A stretch of 64,000 nucleotides of DNA, taken from contig NC_045138.2 in the NCBI RefSeq assembly GCF_008831285.2, forward strand, positions 26,011,934-26,075,933. Reading direction: 5' to 3'. This DNA is from Nymphaea colorata. Lineage: Eukaryota; Streptophyta; Magnoliopsida; Nymphaeales; Nymphaeaceae. Positions 43,514-55,063 of the stretch are shown here, piece by piece. Position numbers and translations under genes: made by a program. Within the stretch, counting starts at the first letter, position 1. Every line of letters begins with the position of its first letter. The notes under the pieces are model-generated. The model was given only the letters and a program-made list of their open reading frames with translations, was not told the origin of the DNA and did not search any database.

Positions 43514-44281
43514 CTATTGAATACTTGACTTTGGGGAGGAGAGTGCATCAGTTTCAAAAGTCGAATGCAAGAATTTTCAACACTGTATTGTTCAAATCTC
43601 CCATTGTTTCTTCGCTTTTCAGAGAACATCCCTCTCCTTGAATACCCACTCGATGGGTCAGCATCGGGAGGCAGAGCAGACAGCAACTTATGCATGCTAA
43701 AAATGGCATCCCCTAGTCGTCTGTCTTCTTCCTTGATCCTTTCTTTTCTTTGGCCCACCCTCCTCTCCACTGCTCACCTACTCCTCTTACTATCATCGTC
43801 GTCGTCGTTGTCTGTGACTCCTCCTCCTCCTCTTCTTCAAGACTTGTTATTAAGAGCAGAGGATCCAATGCAATCGGTGCGGATTCTTTCGCATTATCTG
43901 ATCAAGCTCTGCACCATCTATAGGTCGGAATGTAATGTGTTTTTGGAGCAAATTGTTTGGTGCTTCGGTTGTTTTTTTCTTGTCTTTTCTTAATTGAAGC
44001 CTTTAACTTCTGGAATATGCATGTGGAAGGTGGATGAAAATGAAAAGGAATGAGGAGCTGGTCGCAAACTTGTAGGGAACTATGTATCTGTGTTCAACTT
44101 TTATTTTTAACAACCTATTTTTCAAAAGATTCTCAAAGTCTCCTTCCTTCGGTCCTCTTCTTTCCAGGGTCCTGGGTTGCAATAAGACTTGTGTGGGGTA
44201 AGGTACTCCATCAATTAGGCTGTTGTGATATTACTATTTATGGTCTATGACAATAAAGTTTACATAAATTGAATAGACGAT

Positions 44282-44340
44282 GTACTTTTTATGTGTCCGC
44301 CTACCCGACCAACTATGCTACAGTTTTTGAGGCAGTAGCG
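44282..44340 (-). repeat. SINE-like fragment, copy 3
   Basis: On the minus strand this reads CCTCAAAAACTGTAGCATAG, then TTGGTCGGGTAGGCGGACAC, close to the fragment at 10511-10590 and more distantly to 42331-42420. It ends without a visible box B or poly-A, so it is a degenerate copy. Confidence 0.4.
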
Positions 44341-45417
44341 GAACTACTGTGTGACCGATGTGGGTTGCTATCTACGCCAGCCCTTGAAATCCTTTATTTT
44401 TATTATGACTAAGCTGGATGTAGATCCACCTACGGTGCCCATACTAAACCTAGTTCAGTGCCGCACAAGCACTCACCATATTGTTAGTACGCCTCAACCA
44501 AAATTTTCTAGCTTCACGCCTTCACCACTGCTATGAGACATATTTTCTGGTCCGACCAATGCTTCAAAAAGATTATCTTACTTTGAGATTAAGAGCGACT
44601 TTTCATTGTTAACCCTAGAAATTAAAACTATAGCTTATCTTTTTAGCATCATTTTTATCTCCAACCCAGTTTACTATCTTTGTTTTTTGGTGAACAAGTT
44701 CTTTTGTTTCGCTGGTCAATGAAAGTGTACTTCATCATATCATTTGAGAGTTTTTATACAAGCCGAGACCCTTATTGCAAAAATTGTCTATCTTTTGAAA
44801 TTATAGATAAAATATAGACCAGAAGAGAGAAAATTCTGAAAATATAAATGAGGGAGGATGGATGAAGCGAATAAATAAATATACTTGGTTCAGCCCCAAA
44901 GGTCTACATGCATCCATTTATATATATTTGTTCCAAAATGTGGTTGAATCGGAATTGTTTTTATATACAGATGAAGAGTTGGGCAGCGGCAGCGCAACAT
45001 AAGGGCCATGTGAAAGCGAGGCACAAGTCTATGGGAAAGACACCTAAAAGCTGAGAAAGTGGCCTCATCTTCTCCCTTCTTCCTTTGACTGCGGCTTCTT
45101 CAGCATGTTAGCACAGAGCTCTATGTTTGAGTTTTCAAACCCAATAATGAAAGCCATCTACGACTACCCTTTGCCTTCCTCTCATGTGATCCTGATCCAA
45201 GTTAAGGGTCCTATGTTTTTAATCGAGTTTCTTTCACCAACAAATATCAAATTCTTGACCTTCTTCACCACTTGATTGCACTTAGTTTGGATCATAGAGA
45301 ACAGTTGGAATATCAAAGGCTCAGGCAAGTGCAGTTCCCTACTTTAGTTTAATTAAGAATCCAATATTTTTGTAGAACATATACAATTTTTCAATTTGGA
45401 TACTTAGTAGATTCCGA

Positions 45418-45495
45418 TCCAAGATAGATGTGGATTCTTAATAATAAAGATATATATCCAAGATAGATGTGGATTCTTAATAATAAAGATATATA
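45418..45495. repeat. 39-bp perfect tandem duplication
   Basis: TCCAAGATAGATGTGGATTC followed by TTAATAATAAAGATATATA occurs at 45418-45456 and again at 45457-45495. It lies about 400 bp upstream of the GST start codon. Confidence 0.9.
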
Positions 45496-45828
45496 GCATA
45501 ATGACAGTCATCGTTATAGAGGGCATCCCATTGAGACCTATTAATTAACAATGAAAAGCGAATGTGAACACTGTGACTTGTGAGCAGGTTCACATCATGG
45601 GGAGGCCTTGGATGCCGTCCATCTCTGTGAGGATGAGCGGCATCAAGAACGCCTTGGGCGATAAGTTAGACGCCGTTGGTCTGAACTTGTTGAAGATGTC
45701 CTTGATTTAGAACTTTGCGTTCATCTTTTGACCGGCCAACCTATCTTTGTGATTTAATAATGTTACTTGTGATTATTTTAATGGGAGTGATAAGATTCAT
45801 GGCCACCTCTGCTCCACCACTCTGTCAC

Positions 45829-45836
45829 TATAAATA
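45829..45836 (+). promoter_or_regulatory. TATA box of the GST gene
   Basis: CACTATAAATACCCATG contains a canonical plant TATA box 67 bp before the start codon, at the right distance for a short 5' leader. Confidence 0.7.
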
Positions 45837-45902
45837 CCCATGTTCATGGCTGCGTAGGGGAGCAAGAATCACCAGTAGTCCAGTACTGTGTGAGAGAGAG
45901 AG

Positions 45903-47183
45903 ATGGTGGTGAAGCTGCACGGACCCGGGTTCGCGGCCGGACCCAGGAGGGTGGCGGTCTGCCTCTTTGAGAAGGAGGTAGAGTTCGAGCTCATCAACGT
46001 CGATCTCTTCTCCGGCGAGCACAAGAATCCCGACTTCCTTCAACTCCAGCCCTTTGGCCTTGTCCCTGTCATTCAGGACGGCGACCTCACCCTCTTCGGT
46101 ACCTACACTATTCACTCTTCACACACACACACACACCCTCTCTCTATCTCTCTAGTATGAACGTGTGCATTTCTTTCTGCATAACCTCCACTGCTGCCAT
46201 CTACCAACTAGCTAGACAGAGAGAGAGAGAGAGAGAAAGATAGAGGCTTCTGTCTCTGCGTGACTTGTGCATCTCATAAGCACAAATTCTTGGTGTGCGT
46301 CAGCTTCAGAAAGTGTCCTTGAGCTTCAAAGTGAGATGCCCAAAAGAAGAAACTGGACAACAGGACAAGTGTTCTGTGACAGGTTTCTTCAGCACCAATA
46401 GTTAAACTTTGCATCTAAAAGGAAATCTTTTTCATGGAAAAAGCAGATCAGATGGACCAGAAGGATCCCTTTGATTGCAGAGGAAAACTTCGGTTGCACT
46501 CTGCATGTGCCGTTTCAGGACTTCTTGCTTTTGTTAAAAAAGTTGCAGCGCTTCGCGAGATTCTTTTTCAGAATTTCTCTGCCATGGCCGCAGAGTTTTA
46601 TAAGCTATCTTTTCTGTAATTATAACGGGCTTTGCCAGAAAATGCCACCAACGAGGGGCTTGACTTCAATGTGATGATCATTAAACAGAAAAACATGATA
46701 TGTTTTCTCTGACCATTTCCTTTGTTCGGCATACCTGCAGAATCGAGGGCCATCCTCAGATACTGTTCCGAGAAGTACTCCAGCCAGGGAACAGATCTCC
46801 ATGGAAAGACCATCGAGGAGAGGGCATTGGTAGAGCAATGGCTGGAGGTCGAATCTCACAACTTCAACGCGCCGGCGCTGTCGCTGGTCTTCCAGCTGAT
46901 GTATGCTTCAAAGCTGGGGATCCCTCAGAATGAAGAGGAGATCAAGAGCAGCGAGGAGAAGCTCAACAAAGTTCTTGACGTCTACGAGGAGAGGCTGTCG
47001 AAGAGCAAGTATCTCGGAGGCGATTTCTTCAGCCTGGCTGATCTGACCCACCTGCCATTGATCCATTACCTGGTTCACGACTGTGGGAAGGAGTCGCTGG
47101 TAAAGGGCAGGCAGCACGTGAGCTTGTGGTGGGAGGATATCTCCAGCAGGCCTTCTTGGAAGAAGGTCTTGGAGCTAAAGTAG
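45903..47183 (+). CDS. Phi-class glutathione S-transferase lacking the canonical catalytic serine
   Basis: Phi GSTs are plant cytosolic dimers that conjugate glutathione or carry flavonoids. Exons 45903-46098 and 46741-47183 give 639 nt and 212 aa, the normal phi length. The N-terminal thioredoxin-like domain (about 1-80) has VDLFSGEHKNPDFLQLQPFGLVPV, split here by naming only its landmarks GEHK, QPFGLVP and the ESRAI glutathione-site motif at 66-70. The C-terminal helical domain has LDVYEERLSKSKYLGGD, SLADLTHLP and WWEDISSRPSWKK. In phi enzymes the catalytic Ser lies in the first loop (M-S-x-N or FAS-PKR). Here the loop is GFAAGPRRV (residues 9-17) with no Ser. This recalls the AACPQRV loop of the GSTF11/12 (TT19) group, which binds anthocyanin instead of catalysing. 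The first exon of 196 nt equals the sum of the two first exons usual in this class, so one intron seems to be missing. Confidence 0.93.
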
Positions 47184-47298
47184 ACTGATTTCAGGCCTTA
47201 CTGTTCATTTGAAGTAGTTGAACTTCATTCTTCCTTTTGAGAGCAACGATCTTTACCTTAGTAAATAATTTTTTTTTGTGTGTTTTGAAGAACTGGTT

Positions 47299-47537
47299 GA
47301 ATTTGATGGGATTCATCTCTTTATAGTTTTTGAATTTTTGAGTGAGTGAGAAGATTACGACCCACTGCTCTGAAATGAGCCTTGAATTTGATGGGATTGA
47401 TCTCTTTATAATTTTTGAGTGAGTGAGAAGATTATGACCCACTGCTAGGAAATGAGCCTTGAATTTGATGGGATTGATCTCTTTATAATTTTTGAGTGAG
47501 TGAGAAGATTACGACCCATTGCTCGGAAATAAACTTA
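47299..47537. repeat. Three tandem copies of a 77-85 bp unit downstream of GST
   Basis: Units starting GAATTTGATGGGATT(C/G)ATCT begin at 47299, 47384 and 47461, and each ends near GACCCA(C/T)TGCT..GAAAT. Copy 1 has an extra TGAATTTT. The copies begin just over 100 bp after the stop codon, so part may be transcribed as 3' UTR. Confidence 0.88.
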
Positions 47538-48236
47538 AAGTCCCTATCTCCACTCTCCCGGATTATGGGCATGCTAAAATTGGTCTTATAATATAGCCTT
47601 TTAAGGTAATCAACATGAATTGTTAGTTGATTAACTAATTATATATATCATAATCAGAAGATCCTCGCCGTTAGTTATGGCCAACAAACGGCTACCATCA
47701 TCTTGACGTCATTTATACTGCTGGGAACTTGGGATCCTTTCTTTGGCCTTTCGCCGGAAATTAATGGCGGTGAAGATCTCGGAGAACGCATTTTCTTTTC
47801 AATGGTTATAGAAAAATGAAGGCAATGACAAGAACTACCCTTCCTTGACTGTAGGAAAATAATTTAAACCGATAATATATCTTCGATTACCTAAATTTTC
47901 TCTTGAGTAAAACACTCAAGCCAAGCCATCTCTCTCTCTCTGTTCTCCAGTTGGTCTTGGTTATTTAAAAATTCAGTTCAAATGGCACTTTAATTAATTA
48001 TTTACCTGTAAACAATTGATCACAGACTTGGAGAGATAAAGGCGGCAACCTTGGATTTTTTTTTCCAACTGACATTGTCATCAATCATTTTTAAAATAAA
48101 TGCACTCCACTCGAAGAGGGATTCCCTCTATTATCTATTAAATTATATGTCTTTAAGTTCGAATCCATTTTAGAACTCATACTGGGTGCTGAGAATTGCT
48201 TTTATAGTTAGGATTCATTGCTTGTAACATACTTAG

Positions 48237-48246
48237 TAATGCAGCC

Positions 48247-48281
<35 letters not shown>

Positions 48282-48291
48282 GGCTGCATTA
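48237..48291. repeat. 55-bp palindrome with (TA)n loop
   Basis: TAATGCAGCCTATATATA on the left is the reverse complement of TATATATAGGCTGCATTA on the right, and the centre is also alternating AT. The whole sequence can form one hairpin or cruciform. Confidence 0.9.
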
Positions 48292-48344
48292 ATCCACTAT
48301 GCAGTCACATGGGATCCTGGATCATGATTGCCATGTTTCTTAGG

Positions 48345-48658
48345 GGTCGTTTGGTTCTATAACATATTCAATGCCAAAAGACTATGTTATAGGGTTTTAT
48401 GAATCTGTCGTAGTTTTTGAAACAACTTCACTAGATATAGCAATATAAATTTGCCCTAAAGATTGAAACAATTCAAAAAATAATAAAACTAATGTGCGAT
48501 GAATCTGTCTTAGTTTTTTAGGCAGATTCATCACACACTCCCATAGCATTCCTGCTGCCAAACAATTCACTAAATTCTTTGAGAAAAGTACTAACAAGCC
48601 AAAGCAAACTCATGCAATTGTATTGTACCCAATTGGGTATTATGGATCCAAACAAATA
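48345..48658. mobile_element. MITE-like element with GTTTGG(T/A)TC termini
   Basis: The left end GGTCGTTTGGTTCTATAACA resembles the reverse complement of the right end, ATTATTTGTTTGGATCCATA. Between them are 314 bp of non-coding DNA, including the word ATGAATCTGTC(G/T)TAGTTTTT twice. The target duplication is not clear. Confidence 0.45.
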
Positions 48659-49448
48659 ATCCGTTAATGAGCCTGCTCTTGAAGAAAAACAAATTCGTAA
48701 ACCCGGATCTTTGTCTTATGAATGTAGGAACGTCAATGAGTTGGGTAAATATCCGACGATGAGAAAGCAATTCGTTTTTCAGATCTAAAAGCAGGATTCA
48801 AATCCTAATCAAACATGGATCTGTCGGCAGTTTAACTGACTGAATTTGCCTTGATTGTATGTAAAAGTTAATCAGATCTTGGCGTTGTCAGATCCAGATT
48901 TGATTTTAGAAACTCAAAGTCTGAGGTTAACCTCAGTAAAGAAGATACGATCTAAGCTGTAAATTAAGTTGACGTCCAAGTTAAACTCGAAAATGAAATC
49001 TCAAATGAAAAAAAAAAATTAAGATAAATATTGTAGAAAACGTTACTTTAAATTTCGAAACATATTAAAAATGCCCAAAACCATAATAACGAGGCTGATG
49101 TCCATGTGTTTCGTAAAAAACGCGTTAATTTAGAAGATATTAACGTTTACTTTCTAAAATCACGCCATCTGCCAAATTTCACGATAAAAAATGGTGAAAA
49201 TAAAGGCGATATATATAACGCGGCCAAAGCGCGTAACACCCTCGCGAAGGAAATTCGCTCATCTGTGATCCCAAGGCGAAGGGGGAGTCTAGAAACAAAA
49301 CCCTCGCTACATGATATCAGCCGTCCATCTAATCGTGATGAACGGATGAACCATCTTCTTGCCAGGCTGGCAAAAGGGATTTGATTGTGGCCGTCGGATG
49401 TGGGAGGGGTCCGTACGCGAGGGTCCATTTCGACGGCCCGCTCTTCGT

Positions 49449-49457
49449 CTATAAGTA
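49449..49457 (+). promoter_or_regulatory. Possible TATA box of the GTE gene
   Basis: CTATAAGTA lies in a segment where the DNA switches from AT-rich to GC-rich, about 30-40 bp before the CT-rich start of the probable 5' leader. The assignment depends on the leader model being right. Confidence 0.4.
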
Positions 49458-49479
49458 CCAGAAAGGCGCGAGTCTACCT

Positions 49480-52148
49480 CTTTCCTTTTTTTTTTAGCCG
49501 CTCGCCTCGTCAGCCGTCGCGCGATTTGCGGGAGAGGGAAGAGAAAGGGGGGGAGTGGAGTTCCCTCGCGGAAGAGGAGGAGGGGGAGGAGCGGTAGCAG
49601 GAAGGTTCTAGGGTTTCCGTTGTCCTCCTCGGCGTCGCGCTCTTCCTCCTCTCTGCTATCTGTCCTTTTAGGGTTCTGCGTTTCGACGCCCAACCGCGGA
49701 AGCGCCGGCGACCGATCGATCGATTGGGAACCGCTTTCCGACGAAGCCCGAAGGTCAGTCTTACGGGATCTTCCTTTGTTCACTTTCGGCTTTAGTTTAG
49801 TTCTTGCGGGAGCTTTTCCCTGTTCAATTTCTTATCATGGGTCGTCCTTGGCGATGGGCTTTCTGGAAACCCTAGTTTTGGGTAGTCAAGTGTAGTTGAG
49901 GGACCTGCGTCTTGTGGGTTGGATTTTGTGAATCCTGGTTGTTACCTTCTTCCTGGCCGTCGTTTGGGAACGAGAACGTTAAGCCCTAGGTTGATTTGTT
50001 TTTATTCTCTTCGGTTCTTACTTTTCCATCCTAGTCTGTTTGGGAGTTCTCCTCTCTGTGTTCTATGTTACTGTTGTCAGCTGTATTTCCTTAGCCTTAT
50101 GGCTTGTCATTGTTGGTCGTTTTTCGCTTGTGTCGTGATTTAAACTGGAGTGAGCTCTGGATCTGGGTTTTTCGTTTCTAGGATGTCGGGAGACGACTCT
50201 CTCTTAGGGATAATGTCTGGTGGCTTATCTAGCTTCAAGCAGGATGTTTTTTGAGTCTATGTTACGTAGTAGGTGGATTCGAAAAATAGATGATCATTGG
50301 TTTGGGTGTTGCTTGTATCTCGGTATGAGATTAATAACAGTCAATCTGCAGTGCTCTTAATCAAAGTCTTCTACTTTTCTAGTATACGCAGAGGTTCACG
50401 CCCCTGTGTAGGGCAACACTTAATCAAAGAGTCTTGTCTTGTGCAAGTCTACGACAAAACAATACCTAAGGCAAGCGGAATCTCGATGAATTGGCGCAAA
50501 CAGTGTGGACCTTATCTTAACGAGCCGCATCGAAAGTTCCTAAGCCTCTACGAAATAATTCGATGCAGTTACTATTCAATTAAAATAGTGAAAGGTACGG
50601 ATGTGAAGATCGGAAGGATTCTTTAAATGGGAAAAATCATTCAAGAACTGCGGTTTCAGATGGGTAACTAAATTACATTGTTTTACACGATTATGAACAT
50701 ATTTCATAGGCGTGGATAAGATGTGATGTCCATTTGATACTGTTACTAATCCTAAAAAAAGTTGATGAACAAGAGACTATATCAATTTGTGAATTCAGCG
50801 TGAATTTTAGAGAGGTTGAAAATCGCAAATGTGGGATGGAAAAGCAATTTTAAGCACAAACGAGAGGTTAAGTCATAACAAGTGCGAAGACTCAAATGTG
50901 AAGAATCTAATTCTGATATCATGGATTATTATTGGACTAGTGCTGATTCAAGCTGCATCATAACTTGATTAATTAATGTACTGAATTCAGGATAAAATTG
51001 TCTTTTAGTAGTGGAGAATATTTGCTATGAATGTTATTTATAATTCACTGTGGCAAATGGTTAAACTACCAACGGTATTGAAACTTAAAATTTTGCTGAA
51101 ACTTAAAAAAAAAAAAACATTGAATTGCTATAAGGAATGCACAAACTTTAATGATGTAGAAATATGTTTTAAAAATAAAAAAATTCGAAAGTATTAATAA
51201 ATTTTCTTGTGGTTCTTGATCATGCACTTGATTTTGAATTTCCATCGATCAACCTGTCCTAGTTTTATTGTGGTTCTAATTTTTAGTCTATATCCTGAAC
51301 TGAAAGCTACTGAGGAATGAGGATCTCTCTGTTCTTCCTCCCTTCTAAGTGCATGCATATGCAGCTAGTAAATGAAATACAGGAATTTGGTCTTGGGACG
51401 TTGGAGTTTGATTCTCTTTTAGTGGAGAATAGTGAGCTCTAGCTCATAGACAAAATCCACTTAGACAACCTGAGTTTGAGTTTAGCCCATTCTGGTAAAG
51501 CATACATTTTTCAAGGACTAACCAATAACAGTAAAATTTTCAATTTAATCTTATTCTGAGAATATCAAAGTTGCTTGTTAGAATGTAATCTATACTATGC
51601 ATGAAGGCATAAGAGCAGCAAAAGTCTTTTTTTGTGCAGCCAATTACATGCTTTTTGATGTTTTTGTTTGTAGTAGATAAGTGATTATACAGAAGAACTA
51701 CCCTAGTATGCCTTCTTTCTCTTAGGGAATCTCCTGCTAATTGTGAGGTTATTGGTCCTTTATTTTGGAGGAAATAAAAGTTCCAAATACATTTTTTAAG
51801 TTACACATGCAGTATATGGTATGTCTGTTTTTCTCTGTACTAGTGACTTATAGTGGTAGTAAATTATGAGTGATATTCACAAAGTGTTTCATACTGTAAA
51901 AAATAAATAAATGTGATAAGTGTCTCTTAACCGTCTAATGTGCCAGTTTTTATTGTATCAACAACCTCTACTATGACTTCATTATCTGTTGGAATCTGCT
52001 TGTGATCTCTTTCTGAAAGAAATCCATTTAATGAAATATGAACAGGGAGTGAGAGTTTTTGCTCCTCGTTCAAGTTTCTCTTCTTTTAGGAGATCTGGAT
52101 TGAAAAGATGCTTTCACAGCTTCATTGAACTTGCAGTGAGACATATAC
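49480..52148 (+). other. Probable non-coding first exon and long leader intron of the GTE gene
   Basis: A GC-rich, CT-rich block (49480-49753) ends at CCGAAG|GTCAGT, a good donor. Following it is 2.3 kb of T-rich DNA without sustained coding frames, then a strong acceptor (TTTCTCTTCTTTTAG at 52075-52089) and another possible one (TTGCAG at 52136) before the ATG at 52149. Long first introns in the 5' UTR are common in plant chromatin-factor genes. Upstream coding exons cannot be excluded. Confidence 0.45.
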
Positions 52149-55063
52149 ATGGATCGGAATATTGTGTGTGGATCTGATGATATAAATATTCATGATGCCC
52201 CATTAAAGACATTTTTACTAGCAAGCATGTCGGCTGGTGAGAGGCTGTCATTAAAGCAGAAGCTGATGGTAGAGCTGGCACATGTTCGATCTGCAGTTAA
52301 AAATATTGGTTCTAACTGTCTTCAGGATCTGGGTTCTCTTGATAGTTGTAAACTCCTTGCTCATGCGGTGCTTCCAGATTGTGCTTTTGTGAGTGAGAAA
52401 TGTGAAGACAACCAATTCGTAGAGCTCAGAGAAAAGAAAATTAGGAACCATTCCCAAACTGCATCTACATGGTCCACTGTCACAGGAGTAAAGCGTGATC
52501 CTCCTCAAGGTTTGGAACACAGGGTTGCGAATAAAAGGCCAAGACTTGATGGTGATATGATGAAACAGTGTGCAAGTCTATTAAAAAAGTTAATGAGTCA
52601 TCAATTTGCTTGGGTGTTTAATCATCCAGTTGACCCTGTGAAGTTAAATATTCCTGACTATTTTACCATCATTACCAAGCCAATGGACTTGGGTACAATC
52701 AAGTCTAAGCTCGAAAGCAAATTATATTTGGGCGTTCAGGACTTTGCTTCTGATGTACGGTTAACTTTCTCCAATGCCATGCAATACAATCCTCCTGGTA
52801 ATGATGTCCATATCATGGCAAAATCGTTGAATGGCATATTTAATAAGAAATGGACGACTTTGGAGGAGAAGTGGAGGAAGGAAAGCCAAGAAGGAACACA
52901 AAATCCAAATATGAAGCCAGCAAGGAAGCTGGTTGAGAAGCCTCGGAAGACTGCCCGCAAAGAGCCTATCTATTATTTGGAACCCTCATTTAAGAAGCCA
53001 ATGACATCTGCTGATAAGCTGAAGCTGCAGAAGGACCTAACAGCCATATCTAGAAGCAAGCTTCCTCCGGAACTGCTTTCTTTCCTCCAGAAGTTTGGAT
53101 CACTTGGACCCAACGGAGATGAGATTGTAGTGGACATCGATGCATTTGATAATGACACAGCGTGGGAGTTGCAAAAAATTGTGAAGAGCTATATGGAGGC
53201 AAGATCAGCAAAAGTGAGCTTGCGGTTCCTGAAGTTTTGTCACACTTTTTGTTACGTTCATGACATCATGTTTCTATGTTCAAGTACTTACGTGGCCTGT
53301 GGCACATTATTCTGTGACAGTCTGCAGATACAGGGAATGCTTTAAGACCTTGTGGCCGTAGCACTTGTAGCATTGACCACAAAGGTAATGATGTGCAATG
53401 CTATTTGAACCTTCTTCTGTTGTATACGTCAAACATTGACTGTATGCTATTCACAGATGATGATGGCTGTCTTTTGGATGAGCAATTAAGTTCAAAAGCA
53501 TGTAGGAGCTTGACAGCCTGCATGAATGGCATGTGTAGTGACAAAACCTGCCAAGGTGGCTGTGGTCGCAATGATTTCACCCAATCTTTGAGTGGTGAGA
53601 TATTTTTCTGGATTTTCTTCCGCAACATAGGGTTTTGGTTTTTCAAGTAAATTCTCTTACTGTTTTATCCTGTTGGTTTGGTTTGGCTCAGATGTGGATT
53701 CTGAAAGTTCATTAGACAGGGGATCAGTTCGAGATCGAGCTCGTGGTGCTAACTCACTTCATTTGGTAATTAGGGTTAGCTGTCATTCTTGTTCCATTCT
53801 TAAACATGTGAAAGGGTATTGTTATCAGTTTTTTTAAAGTCTTAAAGTTTCAATTTTTACTTGCTTACATAGGATCCATTGTCAAGTAATGCTAATTCTG
53901 CCGACAAGCAAAGTGGCCACCTGGACCCTGACACAGATGGTGGGAACAATCACTTGATATTTGATCAAGGAGATTTTCTTTTGCAGTTATATGATTTGCT
54001 AAGTTTGATACTGTATGAAATACTCCAGGAGCTGTGAGTGCTTTGGATGAAGAGAATACACAATCAAGTCCTAACACAGCTGCTGTCTCTGTTGGTGCAT
54101 CTGGAGAAGGTTATCATAGCTTGGAGTTGTAATTCAATTTGATCGTATGCCTTATTCTACTACATGCTCTTTTGACTTAGACACTTAGTATGGCATTCCT
54201 TAATCAGGTGGAAGCGTTACTTCAGAGATGCAACTCTCTCCTGGCAAAGCTCTCCGTGCTGCAATGTTGAAGAGCCGATTTGCTGATACCATTCTCAAAG
54301 CTCAGCAGAAGACCCTTCTGAACAATGTGGGATTTATTTTGCAACATGGATTCCTGTAAACACATTTAGGATGTCAAATTTTATTCCAATTGTTGTAATT
54401 GAATTTTATGTTTTGCTTTCAGGGGGAGAAGAGAGATCCTGTAAAGATGCGTCGTGAGAGGGAAGAAATGGAAAGGAGGCACCTGGAAGGTATTATTGTG
54501 GATATGACTTGTACTTTTTTACGTAAACTGAAAGCACTTGTAAAGATTTTTTTTTTTTTACCTGCAACACAATTTTCACTTCAACACATCTTTTCTTTTC
54601 TGCTATTGACAGATAAGGCTCGAATTGAAGCTCAGGTCAGGGCTGCTGAAGCGGCTCGTGAAGCAGAAGCCAAGAGGAAGAGAGATGAAGAAAGGGAAGC
54701 AGCTAGGCTTGCTCTACAGAACGTGAGTGCTTTTTCTCATTGGTTCTTCCACATGTTTGTGAATTTTGTGACATGAAGGTGTATTTCTGTTGTCATCCGT
54801 GGATGTAGATGGAAAGAACTGTTGAAATCAATGAGAATGACAATATCTTGAAGGATCTTGAGCAGTTTGGCTACTCACAAGGAATGAGCTCGGGCACTGA
54901 AATAGGGAGCCCTGCATCCGGTCTGGAAGGATTGGGAGTGTTTGCAGGAGGGAATCCATTGGAACGTTTGGGGTTGTTCATGAAAAATGAGGATCTTGAA
55001 GATGATGAGGCTCCTTCCCAGATTATGCAGCTGGCACTGGCGATGTGGAGGAGGGAGAGATAG
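52149..55063 (+). CDS. GTE8/GTE10-like bromodomain-NET transcription regulator (plant BET family)
   Basis: A nuclear reader of acetylated histones. Exons: 52149-53213, 53321-53384, 53457-53594, 53692-53765, 53873-53939, 54029-54109, 54208-54326, 54423-54489, 54613-54722, 54809-55063, giving 2040 nt and 679 aa. A 'MSAGERLSLKQKLMVELAHVRS' type QVR helix lies near 27-48. The bromodomain spans about 139-235, with IPDYF, KPMDLGTI and the acetyl-lysine Asn N214 in MQYNPPGND. The NET domain is about 285-352, followed by a Cys-rich stretch (CRSLTACMNGMCSDKTCQGGC). The C-terminal part has SPGKALRAAMLKSRFADTIL, then a charged coiled coil (KMRREREEMERR, AARLALQN), then NPLERLGLFMK and an acidic end, as in the GTE8-GTE12 subgroup. 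The region before the QVR helix is short compared with relatives. An in-frame TGA just upstream fixes the ATG if 52137 or 52090 is the exon start. Confidence 0.92.

Larger units (their letters stand above)
40345..45902. other. Gene-poor, repeat-rich spacer upstream of the GST gene
   Basis: 5.5 kb with no gene that I can support. It contains a MITE-like element (41473-41879), two SINE-like fragments (near 42331 and 44282), a (TA)n tract of about 90 bp (43423-43512) and a 39-bp tandem duplication (45418-45495). A short frame from an ATG at 43703 begins with a signal-peptide-like stretch (MASPSRLSSSLILSFLW, then poly-Leu/Ser) but stops being convincing after about 60 residues. The last 200 bp hold the GST promoter. 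Confidence 0.55.
47184..49448. other. Spacer between GST and GTE genes
   Basis: Holds the GST 3' UTR, the triplicate repeat, the AT palindrome and the MITE-like element listed separately. The right part to 49440 is AT-rich and then becomes more GC-rich towards the GTE promoter. No gene is seen. Confidence 0.6.

Noticed and set aside
43369-43770. Open frames across the (TA)n tract at 43.4 kb
   Set aside because: They consist mostly of repeat translation; no domain and no splice context.
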